A stretch of DNA of 39,155 bases from an uncultured Caulobacter sp. (GTDB lineage: Bacteria > Pseudomonadota > Alphaproteobacteria > Caulobacterales > Caulobacteraceae). The stretch covers positions 1 through 39,155 of the forward strand of contig NZ_CALCDX010000101.1 in assembly GCF_937900395.1 (NCBI RefSeq). Direction: 5' to 3'. A program made the translations under genes and the position numbers. Of the stretch, positions 13,858 to 22,382 are shown one piece after another. The notes under the pieces were generated by a model. It saw only the letters and a list, made by a program, of their open reading frames with translations, searched no databases and was not told the DNA's origin. Numbering within the stretch: the first letter of the stretch is position 1; each line of letters begins with the position of its first letter.

Positions 13858-16023
13858 CTAGAAGTCCGTGCTGACCGACAGGCGCAGGGTGCGCGGCGCG
13901 CCCAGCGTCAGGTAGTTCGCGCCGGGATACCCGCCGACCGCGACCCACTGGTCCTTGCCGGCCAGGTTCTCGACGCGGGCGCGCAGGGTGACCGGGCGGC
14001 CGCCGGCCTCGAAGGCGTAGCGGGCGCCGGCGTCGAGGCGGGTCCAGGCGTCCAGGCTGACCGTGTTGGCGGCGTCGGCCGGTTGTGAGCCGGTGTGGGT
14101 CACGCGCCCCTCGACGGTCAGGCCTGGCGCGGCCTTCACGTCCCATTCGACGTTTAGATTGGCCTGGAAGTCCGGAACGCCAATCGGCGGCTTGCCCGTC
14201 AGACCCGCCGTCAGGGCGCGATTGACCTTGGCGTCCAGCCAGGTCGCGCCGCCCAGCAGGCGCAGGCCATCGAGCGGCTGGCCATAGACCGTCAGCTCGA
14301 CGCCCTTGTTCTCCTGCTCGCCGCCGTCGGTGTAGCGACGGCTGGCGGTCTCGAAGAACTCGCTGGGCTGGGTCGTGCGGAAGAGGCTGACCGCGCCGCC
14401 GAACGCGCCGGCGTCGTACTTGGCGCCCACCTCGGTCTGCTTGCCGCGGAACGGCGACAGGATCTCGCCGGCGTTGGCCACGGCCACGCCGTTGATCTGG
14501 GCGGGCGCGGTCTTTCCGGGAACCAGCGCTTCGGCATAGTTGGCGTAGAGCGAGACCTTGTCGCTGGGCTTGAACACCGCCGCCAGCGCGGGCGTCGTGG
14601 CGTGGCCGTCATAGGCGGCGTTCCGCGCGCCGGTGTTGTAGTCGTACGAGCGCGTCTGGACGTCCTGGTAACGCAGGCCGGCGGTCAGCAGCAGCTTGCC
14701 GTCCAGCACCGACACGGTGTCGGCGATGGCGAGGCTCTGGTTCTTGGCGCGTTCGGTGACGTTCGGGTCCGACTTGGAGCCGCCCACGAAGAAGTCGGGG
14801 TTCGGGGAGGCCGCCGCGACGGGGCGGTAGAGGTTGCTGGCGAAGCCGGCGAAGTTCGAGAAGGCGTAGGCGTTCCTGGATTTCAGGTTCACCGAGGCGA
14901 CCGAGGCGACGATGGCGTGACCGATCGGCCCCGTCTCGAACTTGGCGCGCAGGCCGGCGTCGGCTGAGACGATGGTGTCCTTGCGCACGTTGTCGAAGCG
15001 ATAGGCGGAGAGCGTCCCGTCCGGCTGGGCCGTCGGGTTGGCCAGCACATTGTCTTCCTTGCCCTTGCGGCCGCCGACGGCGGCCCAGGCGCTGACCGTG
15101 TCGGTCAGGTCGAACTCGCCGCGCGCCGCCCCGAACAGCTGGCGCTCGTCGGTATAGGTCCAGGGCTGGGCGAAGTTTTCGCTGGCGTCCGGCGCCTTCG
15201 GGATCGCGCCGGCCGGAGTCACGGTCGGGCGAGGCGCGTCGATGTGATGGTCCTGCCAGCCGAGATCGGCCGAGAAGCGCGCGCGGTCGCCGCGACGGTC
15301 CAGGCCCAGGCCGACGACCTTCAGGTTCCGCTTCTCGTTGTCGACCGCCGTTTCGCCGTCGCGCAGGGACAGGTTCACGCGCGCGCCGTAGGCGTCGTTC
15401 TCGCCGAAGCGGCGGGCCACGTCGGCCGAGCCATAAAATTGGCTTCCGCCGTCCCAGCCGGCGGTGAAGCGGGTCAGCGGGGCGCCGGGCGCGCGCTTGG
15501 GCGCCAGGTTGAAGGCGCCGCCGACGCCGCTGCCGCCGGGCGCGGCGCCGTTCAGGAAGGCGTTGGCGCCGCGGAACACGTCAACCCGTTCCACCAGTTC
15601 GGCCGCCACGAACTGTCGGGGCAGAACCCCATAGAGGCCGTTATAGGTCATGTCGTCCGAGAACACGGGGAAGCCGCGGACGATGTACAGCTCCTGAAAG
15701 TTGCCGAAGCCCTTGGAGACGCGGACGGTCGGGTCGTTCTGAAGGACGTCGGCGATGCTGCGCGCCTGCTGGTTACGAACCAGGGCCTCGGTGTAGCTGG
15801 TGATCGCGAACGGCGTGTCCATCGTGTCGAGCGCGCCCAGCAGGCCGACTCGCGCGCCCTTGGCGATCTGACCGCCGGCGTAGGCGGGGGGCAGGCGCAC
15901 CTGCGAGCCGGTGATGACGACCGCGTCCACCCACGAGTCGTCGGCTTGGCGGGCGAGCGCGGGACCGGCGAGAGCGGCGCAAGCCAGCGATGACGACAGC
16001 AGCCAGGCGAAACGAGGAGGCAT
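13858..16023 (-). CDS. TonB-dependent siderophore receptor
   Basis: This 721-residue receptor resembles the ferrichrome/FhuE class. A signal peptide (MPPRFAWLLSSSLACAALAGPALA) leads to a plug domain with DTPFAITSYT, RSIADVLQNDPTVRVSKGFGNF, YIVRGFPVF, NGLYGVLP, VERVDVFRGANAFLNG and GGAFNLAPKRA. The barrel ends in STDF. The ATG at 16023 gives a clean signal peptide; the frame stays open to 16137, but that extension would put 38 extra residues ahead of it. A 25-bp Fur-like dyad ends about a dozen bases before this ATG. The gene leads an operon with PepSY and a 62-residue membrane protein. Confidence 0.92.
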   Translation of the reverse strand: MPPRFAWLLSSSLACAALAGPALARQADDSWVDAVVITGSQVRLPPAYAGGQIAKGARVGLLGALDTMDTPFAITSYTEALVRNQQARSIADVLQNDPTVRVSKGFGNFQELYIVRGFPVFSDDMTYNGLYGVLPRQFVAAELVERVDVFRGANAFLNGAAPGGSGVGGAFNLAPKRAPGAPLTRFTAGWDGGSQFYGSADVARRFGENDAYGARVNLSLRDGETAVDNEKRNLKVVGLGLDRRGDRARFSADLGWQDHHIDAPRPTVTPAGAIPKAPDASENFAQPWTYTDERQLFGAARGEFDLTDTVSAWAAVGGRKGKEDNVLANPTAQPDGTLSAYRFDNVRKDTIVSADAGLRAKFETGPIGHAIVASVASVNLKSRNAYAFSNFAGFASNLYRPVAAASPNPDFFVGGSKSDPNVTERAKNQSLAIADTVSVLDGKLLLTAGLRYQDVQTRSYDYNTGARNAAYDGHATTPALAAVFKPSDKVSLYANYAEALVPGKTAPAQINGVAVANAGEILSPFRGKQTEVGAKYDAGAFGGAVSLFRTTQPSEFFETASRRYTDGGEQENKGVELTVYGQPLDGLRLLGGATWLDAKVNRALTAGLTGKPPIGVPDFQANLNVEWDVKAAPGLTVEGRVTHTGSQPADAANTVSLDAWTRLDAGARYAFEAGGRPVTLRARVENLAGKDQWVAVGGYPGANYLTLGAPRTLRLSVSTDF

Positions 16024-16373
16024 TGCGAGATCCAGATATTGCGAGTGCGTCGCAGTATCTGCATTGGCGCCGGCTTTCAAGGTTTCTCTGATCGATGCCG
16101 CCGCCTCTGCGTCGCTCACCGTCCAAACCGAATTCATCTTTTCATTAATTCCCGACTAAATTGGTCAGCTATGCGTCATGGCTCCTCGTCCACATCGCCC
16201 ATGAGAAGGTGTCGACGGAAAGGGGCGTAGGGAGACCTGGCCTCGGTGGGCGGCTTGAAGCGCTTTCACGGACGAATTTGACGGCGCCTGTGATTTGGGC
16301 AGTTTTGACTTTGCGAAAGGCAGCGGCGTGGCCGCGCTCCACAAATGCCTCCGCGAACGCCTAGGTCAGGCTC
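16024..16373. other. divergent intergenic region (receptor / nasT)
   Basis: The left end holds the Fur-like box of the siderophore receptor. The remainder up to nasT must hold the nasT promoter. I see no clear NtrC site or sigma-54 element and no supported gene. Confidence 0.4.
16035..16059. promoter_or_regulatory. Fur-like box before siderophore receptor
   Basis: The core TGCGA-GTGCG-TCGCA at 16040-16054 has perfect 5-bp arms. Extending outward gives 10-bp arms, GATATTGCGA and TCGCAGTATC, with a single mismatch. It lies 12 bp upstream of the ATG, so a bound repressor would block transcription start. The layout matches alphaproteobacterial Fur boxes. Confidence 0.6.
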
Positions 16374-16946
16374 ATGCGCGTTCTCGTCATAGATCCCGAT
16401 CAGGTCCGGGCCGAGCTGGTGGTTGAAGGGCTTGAGGGTATCGAGCCCCTCGAGGTGCGCCATTCGGCCCTCTATGACGAAGCCGAAGTCCTGTCGTTCG
16501 CACCAGATGTGGTGGTCATCGCCGCCGAGAGCCCCGACCGCGACACGCTCGACAGCCTCAAGGAGTCGAGCCACGGCCATCCGGTGGTGATGTTTGTCGA
16601 CCGATCCGAACCGGGTCTCGCCGAGCAGGCGGTGCGCGCCGGGGTGGCCGCCTATGTGGTCGATGGCCTGGCGCCGAACCGCGTACGCTCCATCCTGGAC
16701 GTGGCCATGAGCCGGTTCGCCCTGACGCGCCAGCTTCGTAGCGATCTGGCTAGGGCGAAGGCGGACTTGGAGTCGCGCAAGGTCGTGGACCGGGCCAAAG
16801 GCCTCCTTATGAAGGAGCGGGGCCTGGACGAGGACGGGGCCTATCGCCTGTTGCGCAAGCTGGCCATGGATCGCGGCAAGCCGATCGGCGTGATCGCCGC
16901 GGACCTCCTGGCCTTCGCGGGCGTGCTGAAGGGGGATGCTTCGTGA
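16374..16946 (+). CDS. nasT: NasT, ANTAR-type nitrate-responsive antiterminator
   Basis: This 190-residue protein has an N-terminal pseudo-receiver (1-115) and a C-terminal ANTAR RNA-binding domain (about 130-185). The ANTAR signature is present: ESRKVVDRAKGLLMKERGLDE, then AYRLLRKLAMDRG. NasT binds a two-hairpin leader RNA and prevents termination of the nitrate assimilation operon; NasS holds it inactive until nitrate binds. By eye, the residue at the receiver phospho-acceptor position is Ala50 (VVVIAAESPDRD), so control by phosphorylation is unlikely, which fits control by NasS. The stop overlaps the nasS GTG by 4 nt. A candidate RNA target lies in the narK leader. Confidence 0.92.
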   Translation: MRVLVIDPDQVRAELVVEGLEGIEPLEVRHSALYDEAEVLSFAPDVVVIAAESPDRDTLDSLKESSHGHPVVMFVDRSEPGLAEQAVRAGVAAYVVDGLAPNRVRSILDVAMSRFALTRQLRSDLARAKADLESRKVVDRAKGLLMKERGLDEDGAYRLLRKLAMDRGKPIGVIAADLLAFAGVLKGDAS

Positions 16947-18088
16947 GCGGCCTGTCTGAGCTCCGCCTCGGCTTCATTCCGCTGACCGATTGCGCGCCGC
17001 TGATCGCCGCCCAGACCCAAGGCTTCTTCGAGGACGAGGGGCTGGCCGTCGAGCTGGTCCGCGAGGCCTCCTGGGCGACCGTCCGCGACAAGGTCGCCGT
17101 CGGCGCGCTGGACGGCTCCCATATGCTGGCGCCGATGGCCCTAGCGACGGCTGCCGAGGAATCCGGTAGCGCCGTGCTGGCGCCGTTGGCTTTGAACCGG
17201 AACGGCAGCGCCATCACGGTTTCGATGGCGCTGTTCGAGGCGCTGGGCGGGGTGTCGACGGACATCGCAGGGCAGCCGCCCTCCGCCGCGCGCCTCCAAG
17301 CGCTGATCGCCGAGCGGCGCGCGCGGGGCGATGGGCCGTTGACCTTCGCCGTCGTCTTTCCCTACTCGATGCACAACTATCTGCTGCGCTACTGGCTGGC
17401 GCAGGGGGGGATCGACCCGGACCGCGACGTACGCCTCGTCGTGATCCCGCCGCCGCGCATGGTGGAGCGGATGCGGGCGGGGGAGATTGACGGCTTCTGC
17501 GTCGGGGCGCCTTGGAACGCCGTCGCCGAGCTGGAGGGGATAGGGCGCATCCTGGCGACTTCGTCTCAGCTTTGGCCGGGCGGACCGGACAAGGTCCTCG
17601 GGGTAAGCGGTTCGCTGGCCGCCCAGAAACCCGACGAGTTACGCGCGCTTTTGCGGGCGATCATTCGCGGAGCGGCCTGGGCGGACGCCCCCGAAAATCG
17701 CGACGCGCTCATCGCGCATCTCGCCGGCCCCGATCGTATCGAGGCGACGCCGACGGCGATCGCCAGGGCCCTGGAGCACGAGTTGATCTTCCACCGGGAC
17801 GCCGCCGGGCTGCCGCGCCGCGAGCATGGCCTCTGGTTCCTGTCCCAGATGATCCGCTGGGGACAGATCGACGCGAGCCAGGACCCGAACGCCATCGTCG
17901 ACCAAGTCTATCGGCCCGATCTCTATCGGGAGGCGGCCTTGTCGCTAGGTCCCGTCTTGGAGCCGGCGCTCGTGTTCGCCGACGCCGTCGCCCCCGTCGA
18001 CGCGCGGCTTTTTGACGGACGCCCGTTCGACCCGAACGCCGCGCGAGCCTATGCCGAGAGCTTCGACATCGGCCGCGTTCAGGGCTGA
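16943..18088 (+). CDS. nasS: NasS, nitrate sensor protein
   Basis: This 381-residue relative of the NrtA/CmpA nitrate/bicarbonate-binding proteins lacks a signal peptide, as expected for the cytoplasmic nitrate sensor NasS. The start LRLGFIPLTDCAPLIAAQ and the segment DGSHMLAPMALA are typical, as are YSMHNYLLRYWLAQGGIDPDRDV and the GEIDGFCVGAPWN ligand-site region. NasS binds NasT when nitrate is absent and releases it when nitrate binds. The GTG start is fixed by the GTGA overlap with nasT. It is followed by a 234-bp leader and narK. Confidence 0.92.
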   Translation: MSGLSELRLGFIPLTDCAPLIAAQTQGFFEDEGLAVELVREASWATVRDKVAVGALDGSHMLAPMALATAAEESGSAVLAPLALNRNGSAITVSMALFEALGGVSTDIAGQPPSAARLQALIAERRARGDGPLTFAVVFPYSMHNYLLRYWLAQGGIDPDRDVRLVVIPPPRMVERMRAGEIDGFCVGAPWNAVAELEGIGRILATSSQLWPGGPDKVLGVSGSLAAQKPDELRALLRAIIRGAAWADAPENRDALIAHLAGPDRIEATPTAIARALEHELIFHRDAAGLPRREHGLWFLSQMIRWGQIDASQDPNAIVDQVYRPDLYREAALSLGPVLEPALVFADAVAPVDARLFDGRPFDPNAARAYAESFDIGRVQG

Positions 18089-18214
18089 TCTGCCTTCTTC
18101 GTGGGCGCCGTCCCTGCCTCAATGATGAGCAAGTGAGCGCCGGGCGTTGATGGCGGTCTCCACGTCTCGGGCCCGCGTGACAGATCGCCCGGCATCGTTT
18201 CCCCTCTAGTTCAG

Positions 18215-18265
18215 GCCAACGAACAACGGCGTTCGCGGCTGCCAGAGGACCGCTCGGATGCGGTC
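18215..18265 (+). ncRNA. candidate two-hairpin NasT (ANTAR) target in nas leader
   Basis: Two hairpins with 6-nt loops stand in tandem. P1 is CGAAC-AACGGC-GTTCG (18220-18235), and its loop has A at position 1 and G at position 4, the ANTAR target signature; flanking GCC/GGC can extend the stem. P2 is GACCGC-TCGGAT-GCGGTC (18248-18265), with G at position 4 but T at position 1. The linker is 12 nt. A third, stronger hairpin follows at 18273. The position between nasS and narK is where NasT would act. The fold was drawn by hand. Confidence 0.55.
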
Positions 18266-18272
18266 AGCCACC

Positions 18273-18290
18273 CGGAGCGACGACGCTCCG
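18273..18290 (+). terminator. leader hairpin, possible attenuator of narK operon
   Basis: CGGAGCG (18273-18279) pairs with CGCTCCG (18284-18290) around a 4-nt loop, about 30 nt before the narK start. It directly follows the candidate NasT-binding hairpins, as expected for a terminator that NasT overcomes. The following sequence CTCTCGC is not a real T-run, so termination strength is uncertain. Confidence 0.4.
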
Positions 18291-18322
18291 CTCTCGCAGA
18301 CACGCAAACATCCGAGGCCGTC

Positions 18323-19543
18323 ATGATCTCCCGCGACTTCCTGAAGGCCGGCCATGCGCCGACCCTGTTCGCCGCCTTCCTCTATTTCGATCTCAGCTTC
18401 ATGGTCTGGGTGATCCTGGGCCCGCTGGGCGTCGCCATCGCCAAGGACTTCCATCTCGATCCCGCCCAGAAGGGCCTGATGGTGGCCGTTCCCGTCCTGG
18501 CCGGCGCCGTGCTGCGCCTGGTCAACGGCGTGCTGGTCGACCGGATCGGCCCGAAGAAGACGGGCATGATCGGCCAGCTGATCGTGCTGGCGGGCCTGGT
18601 GCTGGCCTGGGCGGTCGGGATCCACAACTATCATCAGGTGCTGGCCCTGGGCGTGATCCTGGGCGTGGCCGGCGCCTCGTTCGCGGTCGCTCTGCCGCTG
18701 GCCTCGCGCTGGTATCCGCAGGAGCATCAGGGCTTGGCCCTGGGCATCGCCGGCGCCGGCAACTCGGGCACCGCCTTGGCGGCGCTGTTCGCGCCGGCCC
18801 TGGCCAAGGCCTTCGGCTGGCAGGCCGTGATCGGCCTCGCCGCCATCCCGCTGGCGATCGCCTTCGTCGTCTACATGCTGCTGGCCAAGGACGCGCCCGA
18901 ACAGCCCGCGCCCAAGAAGCTGAGCGAGTACCTGGACGTCCTGAAGATCCCGGACGCCTGGTGGTTGATGCTGCTCTACGCGGTCACCTTCGGCGGCTTC
19001 GTCGGCCTGGCCTCGTCGCTGACCATGTACTTCAATTCCGAATACGCCCTGGACCCGGTGATCGCCGGCTTCTTCACGGCGGCCTGCGTATTCGCCGGCT
19101 CATTCATCCGACCGGTGGGCGGGGCCCTGGCCGACCGCTTCGGCGGGGTGCGGACGCTGAGCTTCGTCTACGCTCTCGCGGCGATCGGTCTGACGGTCGC
19201 CAGTTTCCAGCTGCCTTCGGCCTACATGGCCCTGGCGGTGCTGATGTTCTCGATGCTGGCGCTAGGCGCCGGCAACGGCGCGGTCTTCCAGCTGGCCCCG
19301 CAGCGCTTCCGGAGGGAGATCGGCGTCATGACCGGCCTGATCGGCATGACGGGCGGCATCGGCGGCTTCTACCTGGCCTCCACCCTGGGCTTGGCCAAGA
19401 AGATGACCGGCTCCTACCAGTCCGGCTTCATCGGCTTCGCCCTGCTGGCGGTGTTCGCCCTGGTCGCCCTCCACAGCCTCAAGGCCCGCTGGCGCGCCGT
19501 TTGGCCGAGGCTGCACGGCGACACCGTCTCGATCCGCGTCTGA
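18323..19543 (+). CDS. narK: NarK-type nitrate/nitrite MFS transporter
   Basis: This 406-residue, 12-helix major facilitator brings nitrate in for assimilation. Both nitrate-signature motifs are present: GIAGAGNSGTALAALFAP in helix 5, and ALGAGNGAVFQLAP followed by GVMTGLIGMTGGIGGF in helix 11. Arginines in LRLVNGVLVDRIG and FIRPVGGALADRFGG match the substrate-binding and loop motifs of the family. It is the first structural gene after the NasT-controlled leader and is followed by nirB with a 24-bp gap. Nitrite export cannot be excluded from sequence, but the context favours nitrate import. Confidence 0.93.
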   Translation: MISRDFLKAGHAPTLFAAFLYFDLSFMVWVILGPLGVAIAKDFHLDPAQKGLMVAVPVLAGAVLRLVNGVLVDRIGPKKTGMIGQLIVLAGLVLAWAVGIHNYHQVLALGVILGVAGASFAVALPLASRWYPQEHQGLALGIAGAGNSGTALAALFAPALAKAFGWQAVIGLAAIPLAIAFVVYMLLAKDAPEQPAPKKLSEYLDVLKIPDAWWLMLLYAVTFGGFVGLASSLTMYFNSEYALDPVIAGFFTAACVFAGSFIRPVGGALADRFGGVRTLSFVYALAAIGLTVASFQLPSAYMALAVLMFSMLALGAGNGAVFQLAPQRFRREIGVMTGLIGMTGGIGGFYLASTLGLAKKMTGSYQSGFIGFALLAVFALVALHSLKARWRAVWPRLHGDTVSIRV

Positions 19544-19567
19544 CCCCTCCGACAAGCGAGATAACCC

Positions 19568-22033
19568 ATGACGAGAGAACGTCTTGTCGTCATCGGCAAC
19601 GGCATGGCCGGCTGCCGGGCGGTGGAGGAAGTGCTCAAGCGCGATCCCTCCCGCTACGACGTCACCATCTTCGGCGCCGAGCCGCGGGTGAACTACAACC
19701 GGATCATGCTGTCGCCGGTGCTGGCGGGTGAAAAGACCTTCGATGACATCGTCATCAACGACGAGGCCTGGTACCGCGACAACGCCATCACCCTGCACGC
19801 CGGCCGCGCCGTCACGGCGGTCGACCTGGAAAGCCGCAAGGTGGTCGCCGAGGGCGGTCTGGAGGTCGGCTACGACAAGCTGATCCTCGCGACCGGCTCG
19901 GACCCGTTCCGACTGCCGCTGCCGGGGAGCGACCTCAAGGGCGTCGTCACCTTCCGCGACCTCGACGACGTCGAGGCGATGGTCGAGGCTTCCGGCAAGC
20001 CGGACGCTCGCGCCGTGGTTATCGGCGGGGGCCTGTTGGGTCTTGAGGCCGCCTATGGCCTGGCCCGCCGCGGCATGCGCGCCACGGTCGTCCACCTGAT
20101 GGACGTGCTGATGGAGCGCCAGCTGGACGAAAGCGCCGGCTACCTGCTGCGCGAGGCGTTGGCCGAACGGGGCGTGGAGACCGTGCTGGGCGCGCACTCC
20201 GAAGAGATCGTTGGCGACGATGGCAAGGTCGCTGGGCTCAGGCTGAAGGACGGTCGCGTCCTGCCGTGCGACCTGCTGGTCATGGCCGTCGGCATTCGCC
20301 CGAACGCCGCCCTCGCCAAGGCGGCCGGTCTGCAGGTCAATCGCGGGGTCATCGTCGATGACGCCATGCGCGCCTCCGATCCGGCCGTGTTCGCCGTCGG
20401 CGAATGCGTCGAGCATCGCGGGAATTGCTACGGTCTGGTCGCTCCCATCTGGGACATGTGCCGGGCGCTGGCCGAGGCGCTGACGGAGGGGCGGGGAGCT
20501 TACCAAGGCTCGGTTCTCTCGACCCGCCTGAAGGTCTCGGGCGTCGACGTCTTCTCGGCCGGCAAGTTCGCCGGCGGCGAGGGGTGCGAGGACATCGTGT
20601 TCCGCGACGCGGCGCGCGGCGTCTACAAGCGGGTGGTCATCGAGGACGGCAAGGTCGCCGGCGCGGTGCTGTTCGGCGATGCGGCCGACGGCGGCTGGTA
20701 CTTCGACCTGATGAAGGCGGGGACCGATGTCGCCGAGATCCGCGAGACCCTGATCTTCGGGCAGGCCATTACGGAGGGGCTCTCGGGCCTGGACCCTAGC
20801 GCGGCCGTTGCGGCCATGCCCGACACGCAGGAAATCTGCGGCTGCAACGGCGTCTGCAAAGGGGCGATCACCTCGGCCATCACGAGCCAGGGCCTGACCA
20901 CGCTGGACGATGTCCGGGCCGTCACCAAGGCCTCGGCCTCGTGCGGATCCTGCACGCCGCTGGTGGAGCAGGTCCTTCGCCTGTCGCTGGGCGACGACTT
21001 CAAGGCCCAGACCGGGCCCAAGCCGATGTGCAAGTGCACGCATCATCCGCATGGCGAGGTGCGCAAGGCGATCGTCGAGCTCGACCTGAAGTCCATGCCC
21101 GCCGTCTTCCAGGCGATGGAGTGGACCACGCCCGACGGCTGCGCCTCGTGCCGCCCGGCCCTGAACTACTACCTGCTGTGCGCCTGGCCGGGCGAGTACG
21201 TGGATGACAGCCAATCGCGCTTCATCAACGAACGCGTCCACGCCAACATCCAGAAGGACGGGACCTATTCGGTCGTGCCGCGGATGTGGGGCGGCATGAC
21301 CAGCCCCGCCGAGCTGCGGGCCATCGCTGACGTCGCCGACAAGTACGCCATTCCGGCCGTGAAGGTGACGGGCGGCCAGCGTATCGATCTTCTGGGCGTC
21401 AGGAAGGACGACCTCCCGGCCGTGTGGGCCGACCTCAACGCCGCCGGCATGGTCAGCGGGCACGCCTACGCCAAGGGGCTGCGTACGGTGAAGACCTGCG
21501 TGGGCAGCGACTGGTGCCGGTTCGGCACCCAGGACTCCACGGGCCTCGGGATCAAGCTCGAGAAGTTCATGTGGGGCTCGTGGGCGCCGGCCAAGGTCAA
21601 GCTGGCCGTGTCGGGCTGCCCTCGCAACTGCGCGGAGTCGACCTGCAAGGACATCGGCGTGATCTGCGTCGACAGCGGCTACGAGATCCACGTCGGCGGC
21701 GCCGCGGGCCTGCATATCCAGGGAACGCAGCTGCTGACCAAGGTCGCGACCGAGGACGAGGCGATCGCGGTGATCGCCGCGGTCATGCAGATGTACCGCG
21801 AAGGCGGCTGGTACCTGGAGCGCATCTACAAGTGGATGGCGCGGATCGGTCTCGACGCGATCCGCGCGGCGACGGTGGACGACCTCGACAGCCGCGCTGC
21901 GCTCTTCACCCGCTTCGTGAAGTCGCAGGAGACCGCCCAGATCGATCCCTGGGCCGAGCGTGCGACCGGCGGCGTGGCGGCCGGCGAGTTCGCGCCGATG
22001 GCGACCCTTCCGATGGAGATGGCGGCCGAATGA
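19568..22033 (+). CDS. nirB: assimilatory nitrite reductase, large subunit
   Basis: The product is the 821-residue NAD(P)H-dependent nitrite reductase that makes ammonium. Residues 1-310 form the FAD/NAD(P)H pyridine-nucleotide oxidoreductase part (GNGMAGCR; VVIGGGLLGLEAAYGL). A BFD-like [2Fe-2S] domain with CGCNGVC and SCGSC lies near 423-470, and a second CKC...CASC repeat follows, as usual in NirB. The sulfite/nitrite reductase half carries siroheme and [4Fe-4S] through TCVGSDWC (about 643) and SGCPRNC (about 682). The nirD start codon overlaps its stop (ATGA). The cofactor siroheme depends on CobA encoded downstream. Confidence 0.96.
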   Translation: MTRERLVVIGNGMAGCRAVEEVLKRDPSRYDVTIFGAEPRVNYNRIMLSPVLAGEKTFDDIVINDEAWYRDNAITLHAGRAVTAVDLESRKVVAEGGLEVGYDKLILATGSDPFRLPLPGSDLKGVVTFRDLDDVEAMVEASGKPDARAVVIGGGLLGLEAAYGLARRGMRATVVHLMDVLMERQLDESAGYLLREALAERGVETVLGAHSEEIVGDDGKVAGLRLKDGRVLPCDLLVMAVGIRPNAALAKAAGLQVNRGVIVDDAMRASDPAVFAVGECVEHRGNCYGLVAPIWDMCRALAEALTEGRGAYQGSVLSTRLKVSGVDVFSAGKFAGGEGCEDIVFRDAARGVYKRVVIEDGKVAGAVLFGDAADGGWYFDLMKAGTDVAEIRETLIFGQAITEGLSGLDPSAAVAAMPDTQEICGCNGVCKGAITSAITSQGLTTLDDVRAVTKASASCGSCTPLVEQVLRLSLGDDFKAQTGPKPMCKCTHHPHGEVRKAIVELDLKSMPAVFQAMEWTTPDGCASCRPALNYYLLCAWPGEYVDDSQSRFINERVHANIQKDGTYSVVPRMWGGMTSPAELRAIADVADKYAIPAVKVTGGQRIDLLGVRKDDLPAVWADLNAAGMVSGHAYAKGLRTVKTCVGSDWCRFGTQDSTGLGIKLEKFMWGSWAPAKVKLAVSGCPRNCAESTCKDIGVICVDSGYEIHVGGAAGLHIQGTQLLTKVATEDEAIAVIAAVMQMYREGGWYLERIYKWMARIGLDAIRAATVDDLDSRAALFTRFVKSQETAQIDPWAERATGGVAAGEFAPMATLPMEMAAE

Positions 22034-22380
22034 CCCTTCAGGCGCACATTGACCCCGACTGGCGCGATGTCGGCGCCGTGGCCGATATCCCCGAGCGCGG
22101 CGCGCGTAGGGTGGCCACGGCCCAGGGCGACGTCGCCGTCTTCCGCACCGGCGACGGACAGGTCTTCGCCCTGGTCGACCGCTGTCCGCACAAGCACGGC
22201 CCCCTGAGCCAAGGCATCGTCCACGGCCACGGCGTGACCTGTCCGCTGCACAGCTGGGTCATCGACCTAGCCACCGGCCAGCCCACCGGCGCCGACGCCG
22301 GCAAGGGCTGCACGCCCATCGTGCCGGTGCGCGTCAAGGACGGCCGCGTCCTGCTCGCTCAGCCCGTGGCGGCGGACTGA
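22030..22380 (+). CDS. nirD: nitrite reductase small subunit (Rieske-type)
   Basis: This 116-residue partner of NirB has a Rieske-like fold. Unlike many NirD proteins it keeps the full [2Fe-2S] ligand set: CPHKHG (Cys-x-His region) and CPLHSW (Cys-x2-His), about 17 residues apart. The ATG at 22030 overlaps the nirB stop by 4 nt, fixing the start. nasA begins 2 nt after its stop, so the operon is tightly packed. It is needed for NirB activity. Confidence 0.95.
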   Translation: MTLQAHIDPDWRDVGAVADIPERGARRVATAQGDVAVFRTGDGQVFALVDRCPHKHGPLSQGIVHGHGVTCPLHSWVIDLATGQPTGADAGKGCTPIVPVRVKDGRVLLAQPVAAD

Positions 22381-22382
22381 CG

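Noticed and set aside
18206..18727. Minus-strand frame across the nas leader and narK start
   Set aside because: It lies opposite narK and the hairpin-rich leader; the His/Gln/Asp-rich translation is antisense in character.
19262..21715. Long open frame on the minus strand opposite narK and nirB (817 codons)
   Set aside because: It is the complement of well-supported narK/nirB sequence. Its translation is low-complexity Arg/His/Asp/Gly-rich text typical of the antisense of GC-rich genes.
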